A stretch of 64,000 nt of DNA from JAXGMV01 sp040772085 (GTDB lineage Bacteria; Chloroflexota; Anaerolineae; Anaerolineales; Anaerolineaceae), in NCBI GenBank assembly GCA_040772085.1, contig JAXGYU010000001.1, forward strand, positions 372,001 to 436,000, in the 5' to 3' direction. A program made the position numbers and the translations under genes. Under the pieces are notes generated by a model. It worked only from the letters and a program-made list of their open reading frames with translations, made no database searches and was not told where the DNA came from. This document shows, in pieces, positions 46,081 to 53,912 of the stretch. How positions within the stretch are numbered: position 1 is the first letter of the stretch; the number at the start of each line of letters is the position of its first letter.

Positions 46081-46746
46081 ATGACAAAGATGAAGCGATT
46101 CCTGATTGCCGTGAGCCTGTTGCTGGTCCTGGGTGCATGCGCGCAGCCGGACCTGAATTTGTTGACCCAGCAATTCACGAATACCGAAATCTATTTCAGC
46201 GATAGCTTTGATCAGACGTCTTCGAACTGGCATACCTATACCGAACCAGGTGCCTCCGTGTTGATTCAGGATGGTGTTTTCAAGTTCAATATCACTGAAG
46301 CGAATTTTGATTTCTGGACTACCCACCAGCAGAAGTATAAGAATATTCAGGTTGAGGTTGACGCGGCGAAAATGGAAGGGCCTGACAGCAACGATTACGG
46401 TCTGATTTGCCGCTACCAGGACCAGCAGAATTTCTACGCCTTCCTGATCAGCAGTGATGGTTATTATGGCATCCTGAGGGTCAAAGATGGCAAGTATGAA
46501 CTGATTTCCCAGTCAGAGATGCAGGCTTCCGACGCTATCAAGACCGGCAATGGCATTAATCATCTGCGCGCCGACTGCCTTGGCAGTCAACTGGTGTTCT
46601 ATGCCAATGGCACGTTCCTGACAACGGTGGAAGATAGCGCCTTTCCCGAGGGCCAGGTCGGCTTGCTGGCTGGCACCTATGATGAGGCAGGACTGACAAT
46701 CAATTTTGACAACTTTGCGGCGCGGCGTCCCGAATTACTGAAATGA
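46081..46746 (+). CDS. Lipoprotein with concanavalin-like/DUF1080-type domain
   Basis: 221 residues. Lipobox VLGAC gives lipidated C20. The mature part (YFSDSFDQTSSNW through INFDNFAARRP) has the pattern of a laminin-G/DUF1080-like beta sandwich seen in many Chloroflexota surface proteins: an Asp-x-Phe start, YGLICRYQDQQNFYAFLIS in the middle and GQVGLLAGTYDEAGLTINFDN-like end strands. It probably binds carbohydrate or another surface ligand, with no catalytic motif visible. Its stop overlaps the mtaB start as ATGA, so the two are co-expressed. Confidence 0.7.
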   Translation: MTKMKRFLIAVSLLLVLGACAQPDLNLLTQQFTNTEIYFSDSFDQTSSNWHTYTEPGASVLIQDGVFKFNITEANFDFWTTHQQKYKNIQVEVDAAKMEGPDSNDYGLICRYQDQQNFYAFLISSDGYYGILRVKDGKYELISQSEMQASDAIKTGNGINHLRADCLGSQLVFYANGTFLTTVEDSAFPEGQVGLLAGTYDEAGLTINFDNFAARRPELLK

Positions 46747-48005
46747 AAGTTTACCTTGATACGATCGGCTGCCGGCTCAACCAGAGTGAGGTTGAGCACA
46801 TGGCTGGCTTGCTGTTTGCTGCCGGGCATGAAATCGTATCAAGCCCTTCACAGGCTGAGGCGATCATCATCAACACCTGTGCCGTCACCTCGCAGGCTGC
46901 CGCGGACTCACGTCAACTCGTGCGGAAATCAGCCGCTCTGCCCGGTGTCGCGGTTTATGCGACCGGCTGCTGGGCGACGCTTGAGCCTGGAGCAGCCGCC
47001 GGACTGGGCAATGCCGTGCAGGTCGTTGCTAATGATGCCAAAGATAGTCTGGTGCCGCAGAAGTTGCTGCAAGGCGAGGCTGCAGAGCATTTGGGCAGGG
47101 GCATGCTGCCAGGAAAGAAAGCCCGAACACGCGCCTTCATCAAAACCCAGGATGGCTGTGACAACGCCTGTACCTACTGCGTGACGCGGATCGCCCGCGG
47201 CAGGAGCGTCAGCGTGCCGGCGGAAGATGTGATCAAAGATATCGAAATTGCCTCGCGACAGGGCGTCCGTGAAATCGTGCTCACTGGCGTCAACCTCGGC
47301 TCATGGCGGTCAGAGACGGACACCGGACTGCGCCTTGTAGACCTGGTCGGCAGAATCCTGACCAATACCACTATCCCGAGGATCAGGCTCTCTTCACTAG
47401 AGCCGTGGGATCTGGACGAACAATTCTTCGAACTGTGGCGTGACCCGCGCATGTGCCGGCACCTGCACCTTTCCCTGCAATCAGGCAGTGACCGGATGTT
47501 GCGCCGCATGGGGCGCAAGAACACCGCTGCTGTGTACAAGGCGCTCGTAGAACGCGCGCGTGCGGTCGCGCCGCAAATGGCAGTCACGACCGACATCATC
47601 GCCGGCTTCCCGGGTGAAACAGAAGGGGATTTTGAGCACACCCTGGAGTTTATTCGTGATCTGCCTTTCAGCGGCGGGCATGTTTTTTCATTCTCGGCGC
47701 GTCCTGGCACGGCAGCCAGTACCATGGCTGAGCAGGTGCCAGGTAAGACGATCAAAGCCCGGGCAGCAGTCTTGCGGCAATCTTTCGAAGATCTTGCCGC
47801 GTCCTATCGGCAGCAATTTGTCGGAGACGAATTGGCTGTCCTCTGGGAAGGGGCAAAGAAAATTGGTGACTACTGGCGTATGTCCGGGCTGACTGACAAC
47901 TACATCCGTGTCCATGCCATGACAGACACTGACCTCACAAACCAGATCAATATGGTGTCAATCACAGGCAGTGAACCTGGCTCGCTGACGGGAAAAATCG
48001 CATAA
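46743..48005 (+). CDS. mtaB: tRNA t6A37 methylthiotransferase MtaB
   Basis: Radical-SAM enzyme that makes ms2t6A37 in tRNAs reading ANN codons. It has 420 residues. N-terminal domain cysteines C10 (TIGCRLNQSE), C46 (NTCAVTSQA) and C76 (TGCWATL) bind the auxiliary cluster; the radical-SAM cluster is C139-x3-C143-x2-C146. A TRAM-like C-terminal segment (QQFVGDELAVLWEG) follows. The RLNQSE motif separates MtaB from MiaB and RimO. Translationally coupled to the upstream lipoprotein. Confidence 0.93.
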   Translation: MKVYLDTIGCRLNQSEVEHMAGLLFAAGHEIVSSPSQAEAIIINTCAVTSQAAADSRQLVRKSAALPGVAVYATGCWATLEPGAAAGLGNAVQVVANDAKDSLVPQKLLQGEAAEHLGRGMLPGKKARTRAFIKTQDGCDNACTYCVTRIARGRSVSVPAEDVIKDIEIASRQGVREIVLTGVNLGSWRSETDTGLRLVDLVGRILTNTTIPRIRLSSLEPWDLDEQFFELWRDPRMCRHLHLSLQSGSDRMLRRMGRKNTAAVYKALVERARAVAPQMAVTTDIIAGFPGETEGDFEHTLEFIRDLPFSGGHVFSFSARPGTAASTMAEQVPGKTIKARAAVLRQSFEDLAASYRQQFVGDELAVLWEGAKKIGDYWRMSGLTDNYIRVHAMTDTDLTNQINMVSITGSEPGSLTGKIA

Positions 48006-48063
48006 GCTGCAACAAAAAAGCACCTGATTTAAAGTAAAATAGGTAGTCGTGAAAGAGGTGTGA

Positions 48064-48726
48064 ATGAATATCATAATCATCGGTTGCGGCCGGTTGGGTG
48101 CTGAGTTAGGCAAGGGGCTTTCGAATAGAGGGCATAAGGTTTCGATCGTCGACATCGACGAAGACGCGTTTCAGAATCTTGGCACTGAATTCGTTGGAAA
48201 GACAATCGTAGGTCACGCATTGAACCGCGATATCCTCCTGCGCGCGGGCATTGAAACGGCAGATGGTCTGGTTGCGGTGACAACATCAGACGCGCTCAAT
48301 ATGGTCATCGGTCATGTGGCAAAAACCGTCTTCAATATCCAGCATGTCGTCGTGCGGAATTATCTGCCGGCAGCACGCTCATTATTCGACACGTTTAACC
48401 TGCAGGTTGTCGGATCGACACTCTGGGGCGCGCAGCGTATTGAAGAACTGATCAATTACTCCGAGCTGGAAACCGTTTTTTCTGCCGGCAATGGTGAAGT
48501 TGAAATTTATGAATTCATCATTCCCGAGGATTGGAATTCCCGAAATTTATCTGATCTCCTGCCGCGGGAAGGCTGTCTGCCCGTCGCGTTGACCCGCGCT
48601 GGAAGGGCTGTTCTGCCGGACGCCGCGTGTGTCCTGCACACGGGTGATGTATTGAATGTCAGCGCCACTTTCGAAGGCATCGACGAATTCAGGCGCAGGC
48701 TGCATAGCCTGGAAAGGGAGGCCTAG
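48064..48726 (+). CDS. TrkA-type K+ uptake regulatory protein 1
   Basis: 220-residue RCK protein: a TrkA_N Rossmann domain with IIIGCGRLGAELGKGL and acidic VDIDEDAF at the end of strand 2 (NAD-binding), then a TrkA_C domain (about 140-215). RCK proteins form rings gating Trk/Ktr potassium channels. AAAGAGGTG precedes the ATG. It ends directly before the second TrkA gene. The membrane partner TrkH/KtrB is not in this window. Confidence 0.87.
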   Translation: MNIIIIGCGRLGAELGKGLSNRGHKVSIVDIDEDAFQNLGTEFVGKTIVGHALNRDILLRAGIETADGLVAVTTSDALNMVIGHVAKTVFNIQHVVVRNYLPAARSLFDTFNLQVVGSTLWGAQRIEELINYSELETVFSAGNGEVEIYEFIIPEDWNSRNLSDLLPREGCLPVALTRAGRAVLPDAACVLHTGDVLNVSATFEGIDEFRRRLHSLEREA

Positions 48727-49413
48727 ATGTTCGTAGCCATTGTTGGTGGAGGCAGGACAGGCTCGGAACTCGCCCGGGAACTAATCAACCTGAATCATCA
48801 GGTCGTTGTGATTGAGCGTGAGAAATCGATCTTGCAGAATCTGCATCGCGAACTGCCCACGGAAGTTGTTGTAGAGGGGTCGATCGCGGATCCGCACGTC
48901 CTGGAACTTGCTCGCCTGGAAAAAGCTGATGTGCTGGCAGCGGTCTCCTCAATTGACGAGTTGAATCTGGTTGCCTGCTATGTCGCCAGAGTGCAGTACA
49001 AGGTACCCAGAATCATCGCGCGGGTGAATAACCCTGCCAATGCCTGGCTGTTCGACAAGACTTTCCACGTCGATGTCGCGATCAACAACGCCGAACTGAT
49101 TACGCGCATCATCCAGGAAGAAATGTCCATGGGTGACATGATGACGCTGCTGAAGTTTAAAGCAGGAAAGTTCTCACTGGTTGAAGAAAAGATATCTAAA
49201 GGCGCGCCTGGCATCGGCACTGAAATCAAGGACCTGAAGATGGAAGGCAACGCGGTTATAGCTGCCATCATCCGTCAGGGCGAGATGGTCTTCCCGCGCG
49301 GCAACACCTGCTTTGAAGAAGGTGATGAAGTGCTGGCTGTGACCGATGAAGAAGGCGCGAACTGGCTGGCGGGTTTGTTAACCGGGCCGAAAAGCAGCCG
49401 AAATTCGGTTTGA
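48727..49413 (+). CDS. TrkA-type K+ uptake regulatory protein 2
   Basis: Second half-size RCK protein, 228 residues, with NAD loop AIVGGGRTGSELAREL and VIEREKSIL, plus a TrkA_C domain ending in GDEVLAVTDEEG. Together the two adjacent genes equal the single two-repeat TrkA of E. coli (458 residues), so they likely form a heteromeric ring. The gene starts at the base after the stop of TrkA 1. Its stop lies in the -35 box of the rpmH promoter. Confidence 0.87.
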   Translation: MFVAIVGGGRTGSELARELINLNHQVVVIEREKSILQNLHRELPTEVVVEGSIADPHVLELARLEKADVLAAVSSIDELNLVACYVARVQYKVPRIIARVNNPANAWLFDKTFHVDVAINNAELITRIIQEEMSMGDMMTLLKFKAGKFSLVEEKISKGAPGIGTEIKDLKMEGNAVIAAIIRQGEMVFPRGNTCFEEGDEVLAVTDEEGANWLAGLLTGPKSSRNSV

Positions 49414-49439
49414 CCCCTTCAGCCGGAATGAAGTATAAT
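49410..49439 (+). promoter_or_regulatory. Strong promoter of rpmH operon
   Basis: TTGACC (49410-49415), an 18-bp spacer and a perfect TATAAT (49434-49439). The -35 overlaps the stop codon of the preceding gene. About 40 bases of leader precede rpmH. Confidence 0.85.
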
Positions 49440-49486
49440 CAATCGCTACGAATTTTTAGGCGAAAATTGGATTAAGAGGAAGCAGC

Positions 49487-49657
49487 ATGGTTAAACGCAC
49501 TTACCAACCCAAGAAACGACGCCGCGTGCGCGTCCACGGTTTTCGTGCCCGCATGGCGACATCTGATGGGCAGAAAGTCCTGAAGAAGCGCAGGCTTCGC
49601 GGCCGCCAGGTACTGGCAGTCAAAGCCAACAACCACGTCAAGAAAGCCAAGTGGTAG
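49487..49657 (+). CDS. rpmH: 50S ribosomal protein L34
   Basis: 56-residue basic protein starting MVKRTYQPKKRRRVRVHGFR and containing GFRARMATSDGQKVLKKRR, the conserved L34 core. AAGAGGAAG lies six bases before the ATG. The core usually ends near residue 44-46; here about 10 extra residues (VKANNHVKKAKW at the end) follow. First gene of the rpmH-rnpA-yidD-yidC-jag group. Confidence 0.95.
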   Translation: MVKRTYQPKKRRRVRVHGFRARMATSDGQKVLKKRRLRGRQVLAVKANNHVKKAKW

Positions 49658-49665
49658 AACGCATA

Positions 49666-49688
49666 ACCGGTATCATTCTTGTACCGGT
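49666..49688 (+). other. Hairpin between rpmH and rnpA
   Basis: ACCGGTA (49666-49672) and TACCGGT (49682-49688) form a 7-bp stem with a nine-base loop. No T-run follows. It could lower rnpA expression relative to rpmH, as is common for this pair, or be an RNA-processing site. Confidence 0.5.
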
Positions 49689-49732
49689 CGATAAAATGAA
49701 ATGCAATGAAAGTGATTTTCAAAGGGTGACAG

Positions 49733-50074
49733 GTGAATGCGAAACATCGCCTGTCACATTCCTTGGATATCAAACAGGTGCAGCAGCACGGCAAATCCTA
49801 TGCTGGCACCTGTGTTGTTATACTCGTTAACGATAACCAGCTTGAGTATTCCAGATTTGGTGCTATAGCCAGCACCGCCATAGGGCACGCTGTACAACGA
49901 AATCGTGCGAGACGTCGTATAAAAGAGTGTTTCAATAAGCTGCATGCTGAGTGCGTACCTGGAAAAGATATCCTGGTCATTGCCAGGCGCAGCATTAATA
50001 ATGTGAAGTTTGCCGAGCTATGCAGTGAGATGACCAGGCTGCTGCACAAAGCAGGCATAATGGTGAAAGAATGA
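49733..50074 (+). CDS. rnpA: Ribonuclease P protein component
   Basis: Protein subunit of RNase P (tRNA 5' maturation), 113 residues. AVQRNRARRRIKECF near residue 53 is the RNR signature, and AKHRLSHSLDIKQV at the start is the usual substrate-binding segment. Start is GTG at 49733; the nearby AGGGTGA is a weak ribosome site. The stop overlaps the yidD start as ATGA. Composition is somewhat AT-richer than its neighbours. Confidence 0.93.
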   Translation: MNAKHRLSHSLDIKQVQQHGKSYAGTCVVILVNDNQLEYSRFGAIASTAIGHAVQRNRARRRIKECFNKLHAECVPGKDILVIARRSINNVKFAELCSEMTRLLHKAGIMVKE

Positions 50075-50361
50075 TCAGGGCTGTCGTAGAAACGGACCCA
50101 AAAGATGAGGGAAACTGGCGCGAGATACCATTGACACTGGTCAATCTGCCCAAGATTTTAGCCCTCATGCTCATCAGGGCCTATCAGAAAGTTGTCTCTC
50201 CCAGCCTGCCGGTGAACACCTGCCGCTTCTACCCAAGCTGTTCGCATTACGGGTACCAGGCAATATTCAAATACGGGTTTTTGAAAGGCGGCATCAAGGC
50301 TTTTTACCGGATCTTGCGCTGTAACCCATTTAACAAGGGCGGGTACGATCCCGTCGATTAA
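50071..50361 (+). CDS. yidD: Membrane protein insertion efficiency factor YidD
   Basis: 96-residue membrane-associated protein. The family core ALMLIRAYQKVVSPSLP, CRFYPSCSHYGYQAIFKYG and LRCNPFNKGGYDPV is complete (about residues 30-96). A 25-residue N-terminal extension (VVETDPKDEGNWREI) is not conserved. It assists YidC, encoded two genes downstream. Translationally coupled to rnpA. Confidence 0.95.
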   Translation: MIRAVVETDPKDEGNWREIPLTLVNLPKILALMLIRAYQKVVSPSLPVNTCRFYPSCSHYGYQAIFKYGFLKGGIKAFYRILRCNPFNKGGYDPVD

Positions 50362-50399
50362 GGTTAGATATTCAAGGTAATCAGGTGAACGTATAAAAT

Positions 50400-51467
50400 A
50401 TGAAACATAACTTGCATATCCTCGTCCTCCTCTTTGTTGCCGGCAGTTTGCTGCTTTCAGCCTGTTCGGGCAGCGTTATCGGCGCTTCAAGCTGGCCCGG
50501 GTTGACCGCTGACGGCGAAACAGCGTATCTGGCGTCCGCTTCGCGAATTTTCGCGGTAAACGTCAAAGATGGCACCCTGAAATGGAGCTATCCAGACATA
50601 ACCGCCAAGACCAAGCTGCAATTCTTCGCCTCGCCCTCCCTGGAAAATGGCACCGTGATTGCTGGCGACTTCGGTCACTCCCTCTACGGGCTGGCCAAAG
50701 ATACCGGTTTGCTGCAATGGCAGTTCGACGGCGCCAAGAACCGCTGGGTCGCTTCACCGCTGGTGATTGGCGATACCATCGTCGCGCCGAATGCTGACCG
50801 GCATATCTACGGGCTGGACATTAAAGGCGTTCAGAAGTGGGTGTTCGCGACGAAAGAATCAAACTGGTCGCAGCCGGCAACCGATGGCAAACTCGCGTTT
50901 GTTCCGTCGATGGATCACTACGTGTATGCGCTGGATGCCGCGACCGGCAACTTGGTCTGGTCAGTTGATGCTGGCGGCGCCATCCCTTCCAACGCTGTGT
51001 ATCTGCAGGATAGCAAGGCGGTCGTGGTCGGTACGCTGGCTTCCGAGCTGCTGGCTCTCTCCGCTGCTGATGGCAAGGAATTGTGGCGCGCGAAGACCGA
51101 AGGCTCGATCTGGAGCTATCCTGTGGTGTATGAAGGCGCGCTTTACCTCGGTGATTATGCCGGCAATGCCTATAAAATCGATCCCGCGACTGGTGAAATC
51201 GCCTGGAAGAAGCCGCTTGGCAGCATCATCACTGGCGCCCCTGTGGCAACCAGCGAAGGTGTGGTCTTCAACACTTCTGCCGGCTTGCTGACAATGCTTG
51301 ATGCTGAAAGCAATCAGGGTTCCCGCGTTGAAACAGGCGTGAAGCTCAACAGCACCCCGGTACTTGCCGGTGACAAGATTATTGTTCCGTTAACCAAGGA
51401 TGACATTTTGCTCGAAGCCTATGATCTCAAAGGCGCCAAAGTGTGGTCCTTTACCCTCCCCAAGTAA
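50400..51467 (+). CDS. PQQ-like beta-propeller lipoprotein
   Basis: 355 residues. Lipobox LLLSAC gives lipidated C22. The rest is a chain of about seven PQQ/BamB-like repeats, seen in G-L-A-K-D-T-G-L-L-Q-W, YALDAATGNLVWSVDAG, LALSAADGKELWRAKTEG and YKIDPATGEIAWKKPLG. BamB in Gram-negatives belongs to the outer-membrane BAM complex, but Chloroflexota lack a standard outer membrane, so this one probably acts on the cell surface or in membrane protein folding. It sits between yidD and yidC, which suggests work with the insertase. Confidence 0.8.
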   Translation: MKHNLHILVLLFVAGSLLLSACSGSVIGASSWPGLTADGETAYLASASRIFAVNVKDGTLKWSYPDITAKTKLQFFASPSLENGTVIAGDFGHSLYGLAKDTGLLQWQFDGAKNRWVASPLVIGDTIVAPNADRHIYGLDIKGVQKWVFATKESNWSQPATDGKLAFVPSMDHYVYALDAATGNLVWSVDAGGAIPSNAVYLQDSKAVVVGTLASELLALSAADGKELWRAKTEGSIWSYPVVYEGALYLGDYAGNAYKIDPATGEIAWKKPLGSIITGAPVATSEGVVFNTSAGLLTMLDAESNQGSRVETGVKLNSTPVLAGDKIIVPLTKDDILLEAYDLKGAKVWSFTLPK

Positions 51468-51479
51468 GGCAGGCGCATC

Positions 51480-52280
51480 ATGTGGGATGAATTAATCATT
51501 CGGCCGTTTCTCAACTCTTTGCTCTATATCTACAACCTGATCGGGGGCAACTTCGGTCTGGCGATCATCCTGTTCACCATCCTGATCCGCGCGCTGACCT
51601 ACCCGCTGATGGCTTCGCAGATCAAAGGCACACAGGGGATGCAGAAATTGCAGACCGACAAACGCTGGATTGAAATGCAGGAAAAGTACAAGAATGACAA
51701 GGAAAAACTGGCGCAGGAGCAGATGAAACTATACAAGGAGCTGGGCATCAATCCCTTCGCCTCCTGTCTGCCGACGCTGATCCAGTTCCCGATCATCATT
51801 GGTCTGTATCAGGCGATCATCCGCGCGCTGGCGAACTCACCGGTCGAGCTGCTGGACATGATCCAGAAAATGTACCCCGGCTGGTTCAACCTGGCATCGC
51901 TGATTCCGCTCAACAGCAACTTCCTGTGGATGAACCTGGGCGAGCCCGAACGGCTTCACATTCCCGGGCTGCCGTTTGGCATTCCGGTGCTGGCGATCCT
52001 GGTCGTCATCACCACCTATCTGCAATCCAAGCTCATGTCACCGGGCGCGGCTGCGGGCGGTAAAAATGACCAGACTGCCATGATGGGCAACATGATGAAC
52101 ATCTATATGCCCTTCCTGATGGGCTATATGGCGTTCACCTTTGCCTCCGGTTTGTCGCTGTACTTCGTCACATCCAACCTGCTTGGTGTTGCGCAATACG
52201 CGATTATGGGTAAATTGAACTGGAAGAACTTGCTGCCCACGCCGAAAGCTGATAAACCTACGGGTAAGAAGACGAAATAA
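51480..52280 (+). CDS. yidC: YidC/Oxa1-family membrane protein insertase
   Basis: Inserts membrane proteins alone or with Sec. 266 residues with five helices and no large periplasmic P1 domain, the Gram-positive-type layout. IILFTILIRALTYPLM near residue 20 includes the conserved Arg in the hydrophilic groove (R of LIRAL); the cytoplasmic hairpin (KYKNDKEKLAQEQMKLY) follows; then NPFASCLPTLIQFPIIIGLYQ. The C-terminal tail is basic (PTGKKTK), as expected for ribosome contact. Confidence 0.95.
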   Translation: MWDELIIRPFLNSLLYIYNLIGGNFGLAIILFTILIRALTYPLMASQIKGTQGMQKLQTDKRWIEMQEKYKNDKEKLAQEQMKLYKELGINPFASCLPTLIQFPIIIGLYQAIIRALANSPVELLDMIQKMYPGWFNLASLIPLNSNFLWMNLGEPERLHIPGLPFGIPVLAILVVITTYLQSKLMSPGAAAGGKNDQTAMMGNMMNIYMPFLMGYMAFTFASGLSLYFVTSNLLGVAQYAIMGKLNWKNLLPTPKADKPTGKKTK

Positions 52281-52290
52281 AGGAGCATTA

Positions 52291-53046
52291 ATGACGACAC
52301 CAAAAACCCTTGAAATAGTCGGCCCAACCATTGATGACGCGATCAAGATGGGGCTGGAACAGTTGGGACTCACCGACGCGGATATTGACTTTGAAATTCT
52401 CGATGCCGGCAACAAAGGCATCTTTGGATTGGGTACCCGGCAGGCGCGTGTGAAAATCATCGTCCGAGAGGAAGAGACCGAGGATTTCGCCGCTGCGCTC
52501 GAGCAGCATGAAGCTGCCGAAGATATTGTCACCAGCGGCGTCACACTCGACCGTGACGCTCTCAGCGTCGAAGATGAAAGCGCCCTTGATGTTGCCGAAA
52601 GCGTGCTAACCGCGCTGCTGGAAAAAATGGGTGTGGTCGCCGAGATCAAAGCCGGCATGCTTGCTCCCAAGGAAGACGGCGAACCGGGAACGATCTCGCT
52701 GGATATCCAGGGCAAGGACCTCTCATTCCTGATCGGCAAGCGCTCGGAATCACTCAACGCGCTACAGTACATCACCAGCCTGATCGTCGGCAAGGAACTC
52801 GGCAAATGGACGCCGGTGCTGCTCGACGTGCAGGGCTATCGTGCGCGCCGTGAGAAACAATTGCGCCAGCTTGCCAACCGCATGGCAGACCAGGCCCTCG
52901 CAACCGGACGCCGGCAGACGCTTGAACCGATGCCTGCCAACGAGCGCCGGCTGATCCACATGGAGCTGCGCGAACATCCCGGCGTCATCACGCAAAGCAT
53001 CGGTGAGGAGCCGAACCGCAAAGTCACCATAGTGGTTAAGGAATAA
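52291..53046 (+). CDS. jag: RNA-binding protein Jag/KhpB
   Basis: 251 residues: N-terminal Jag_N domain (EIVGPTIDDAIKMGLEQLG, about 1-50), acidic linker, KH domain with LIGKRSESLNALQYITSLIV near 150 (the G-K-R-G-like loop is GKRS), and an R3H domain ending RRLIHMELREHPGVITQSIG with the R-x3-H motif. Jag binds RNA and affects cell elongation and sporulation in Firmicutes. It is the last gene before the terminator; AGGAG lies upstream of the ATG. Confidence 0.92.
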   Translation: MTTPKTLEIVGPTIDDAIKMGLEQLGLTDADIDFEILDAGNKGIFGLGTRQARVKIIVREEETEDFAAALEQHEAAEDIVTSGVTLDRDALSVEDESALDVAESVLTALLEKMGVVAEIKAGMLAPKEDGEPGTISLDIQGKDLSFLIGKRSESLNALQYITSLIVGKELGKWTPVLLDVQGYRARREKQLRQLANRMADQALATGRRQTLEPMPANERRLIHMELREHPGVITQSIGEEPNRKVTIVVKE

Positions 53047-53052
53047 ACAAAG

Positions 53053-53082
53053 AAACTCCAGACTGGTTCTGGAGTTTTTTTC
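53053..53082 (+). terminator. Rho-independent terminator after jag
   Basis: Perfect 10-bp stem AAACTCCAGA (53053-53062) with TCTGGAGTTT (53068-53077), a five-base loop and a run of seven or more T. It ends the rpmH-to-jag operon. Confidence 0.93.
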
Positions 53083-53095
53083 TGCGGGGTGAGGT

Positions 53096-53125
53096 TTTAC
53101 CATCATCCATTTTCAGCACTATAAT
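53096..53125 (+). promoter_or_regulatory. Candidate ribA promoter
   Basis: TTTACC (53096-53101), an 18-bp spacer and a perfect TATAAT (53120-53125), 30 bp before the ATG. The -35 is weak. No FMN riboswitch fits in the short leader. Confidence 0.5.
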
Positions 53126-53154
53126 AGGCGAAGCTGTGCTCGAAAAAGGATGAA

Positions 53155-53793
53155 ATGGCTGAAGAATTAAAAGTTTTCCGAAAAGTGTGCTCGCGGGTCC
53201 CAAACAGGAACGGCGAATTCCAGCTTTGTTTGTATCTGAATAACGAAGACGATAAAGAGAACCTGGCCTACATCTATGGCGATGTGACTAATAGCCCGGA
53301 ACCGGTATTGGTCCGGATTCACTCGGAGTGCTTTACCGGCGATGTGCTGGGCTCCAAACGCTGCGATTGTGGTGACCAGCTTCATAATTCGATGGCGATG
53401 ATCGCCAAAGCCGGCAGGGGGGTGCTGATCTATTTGCGACAGGAAGGGCGCGGCATTGGATTGCTGGCAAAACTGCGCGCCTATAATTTGCAGGATCAGG
53501 GCGCTGATACCATTGACGCCAACCTGCTGCTGGGGCACGCGGTCGATAACCGCGATTATCGCGTCGCGCTCGCGATTTTGCATGATCTGGGCATCAGGTC
53601 GGTGCGTCTGATTACAAACAACCCCGAGAAGATCAGGGCGCTGACCGAGAATGGAATCGAAGTGGTTGAACGCGTGCCGATCGTCGTCGCGCCGAACAAG
53701 GACAATATCGCCTACCTGCGCACCAAAGCCGAACGTATGCACCATCTGATCGCACCGGACGAATTGCTATACTCCGAACTGGATGGGGAATAG
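53155..53793 (+). CDS. ribA: GTP cyclohydrolase II
   Basis: First step of riboflavin synthesis: GTP to 2,5-diamino-6-ribosylamino-pyrimidinone phosphate, formate and pyrophosphate. 212 residues, single-domain form (no RibB fusion). Zinc cysteines lie in HSECFTGDVLGSKRCDCGDQ near residue 62, and the GTP-binding loop is RQEGRGIGLLAKLRAYNLQD near 98. AAAGGA precedes the ATG. No other rib genes are adjacent. Confidence 0.95.
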   Translation: MAEELKVFRKVCSRVPNRNGEFQLCLYLNNEDDKENLAYIYGDVTNSPEPVLVRIHSECFTGDVLGSKRCDCGDQLHNSMAMIAKAGRGVLIYLRQEGRGIGLLAKLRAYNLQDQGADTIDANLLLGHAVDNRDYRVALAILHDLGIRSVRLITNNPEKIRALTENGIEVVERVPIVVAPNKDNIAYLRTKAERMHHLIAPDELLYSELDGE

Positions 53794-53833
53794 CAGCCCA
53801 ACAAGATTATTATTTGCTCAATACATATATTCT

Positions 53834-53857
53834 GCCCTCAGCATTTGCTTTGAGGGC
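53834..53857 (+). terminator. Hairpin after ribA
   Basis: GCCCTCA (53834-53840) pairs with TGAGGGC (53851-53857) across a 10-base loop; the tail TGAATTTATTTCC is T-rich but not a clean run. It immediately precedes the next promoter. Confidence 0.55.
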
Positions 53858-53872
53858 TGAATTTATTTCCGT

Positions 53873-53881
53873 TGCTATAAT
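53873..53881 (+). promoter_or_regulatory. Extended -10 promoter of second serine hydrolase
   Basis: TGCTATAAT: a perfect -10 (53876-53881) with an upstream TGN. The -35 region is occupied by the ribA hairpin and has no consensus, as is usual for extended -10 promoters. GGAG lies before the ATG at 53913. Confidence 0.55.
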
Positions 53882-53912
53882 GGATAAAACTTAACCTGGA
53901 GTATCGACTGTT

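Noticed and set aside
49414..49486. Possible oriC next to rpmH
   Set aside because: rpmH often lies near the origin, but I found no TTATCCACA-type DnaA boxes or dnaA/dnaN genes here.
53094..53154. FMN riboswitch before ribA
   Set aside because: The leader is only about 25 bases after the likely transcription start, far too short for the roughly 120-base RFN element.
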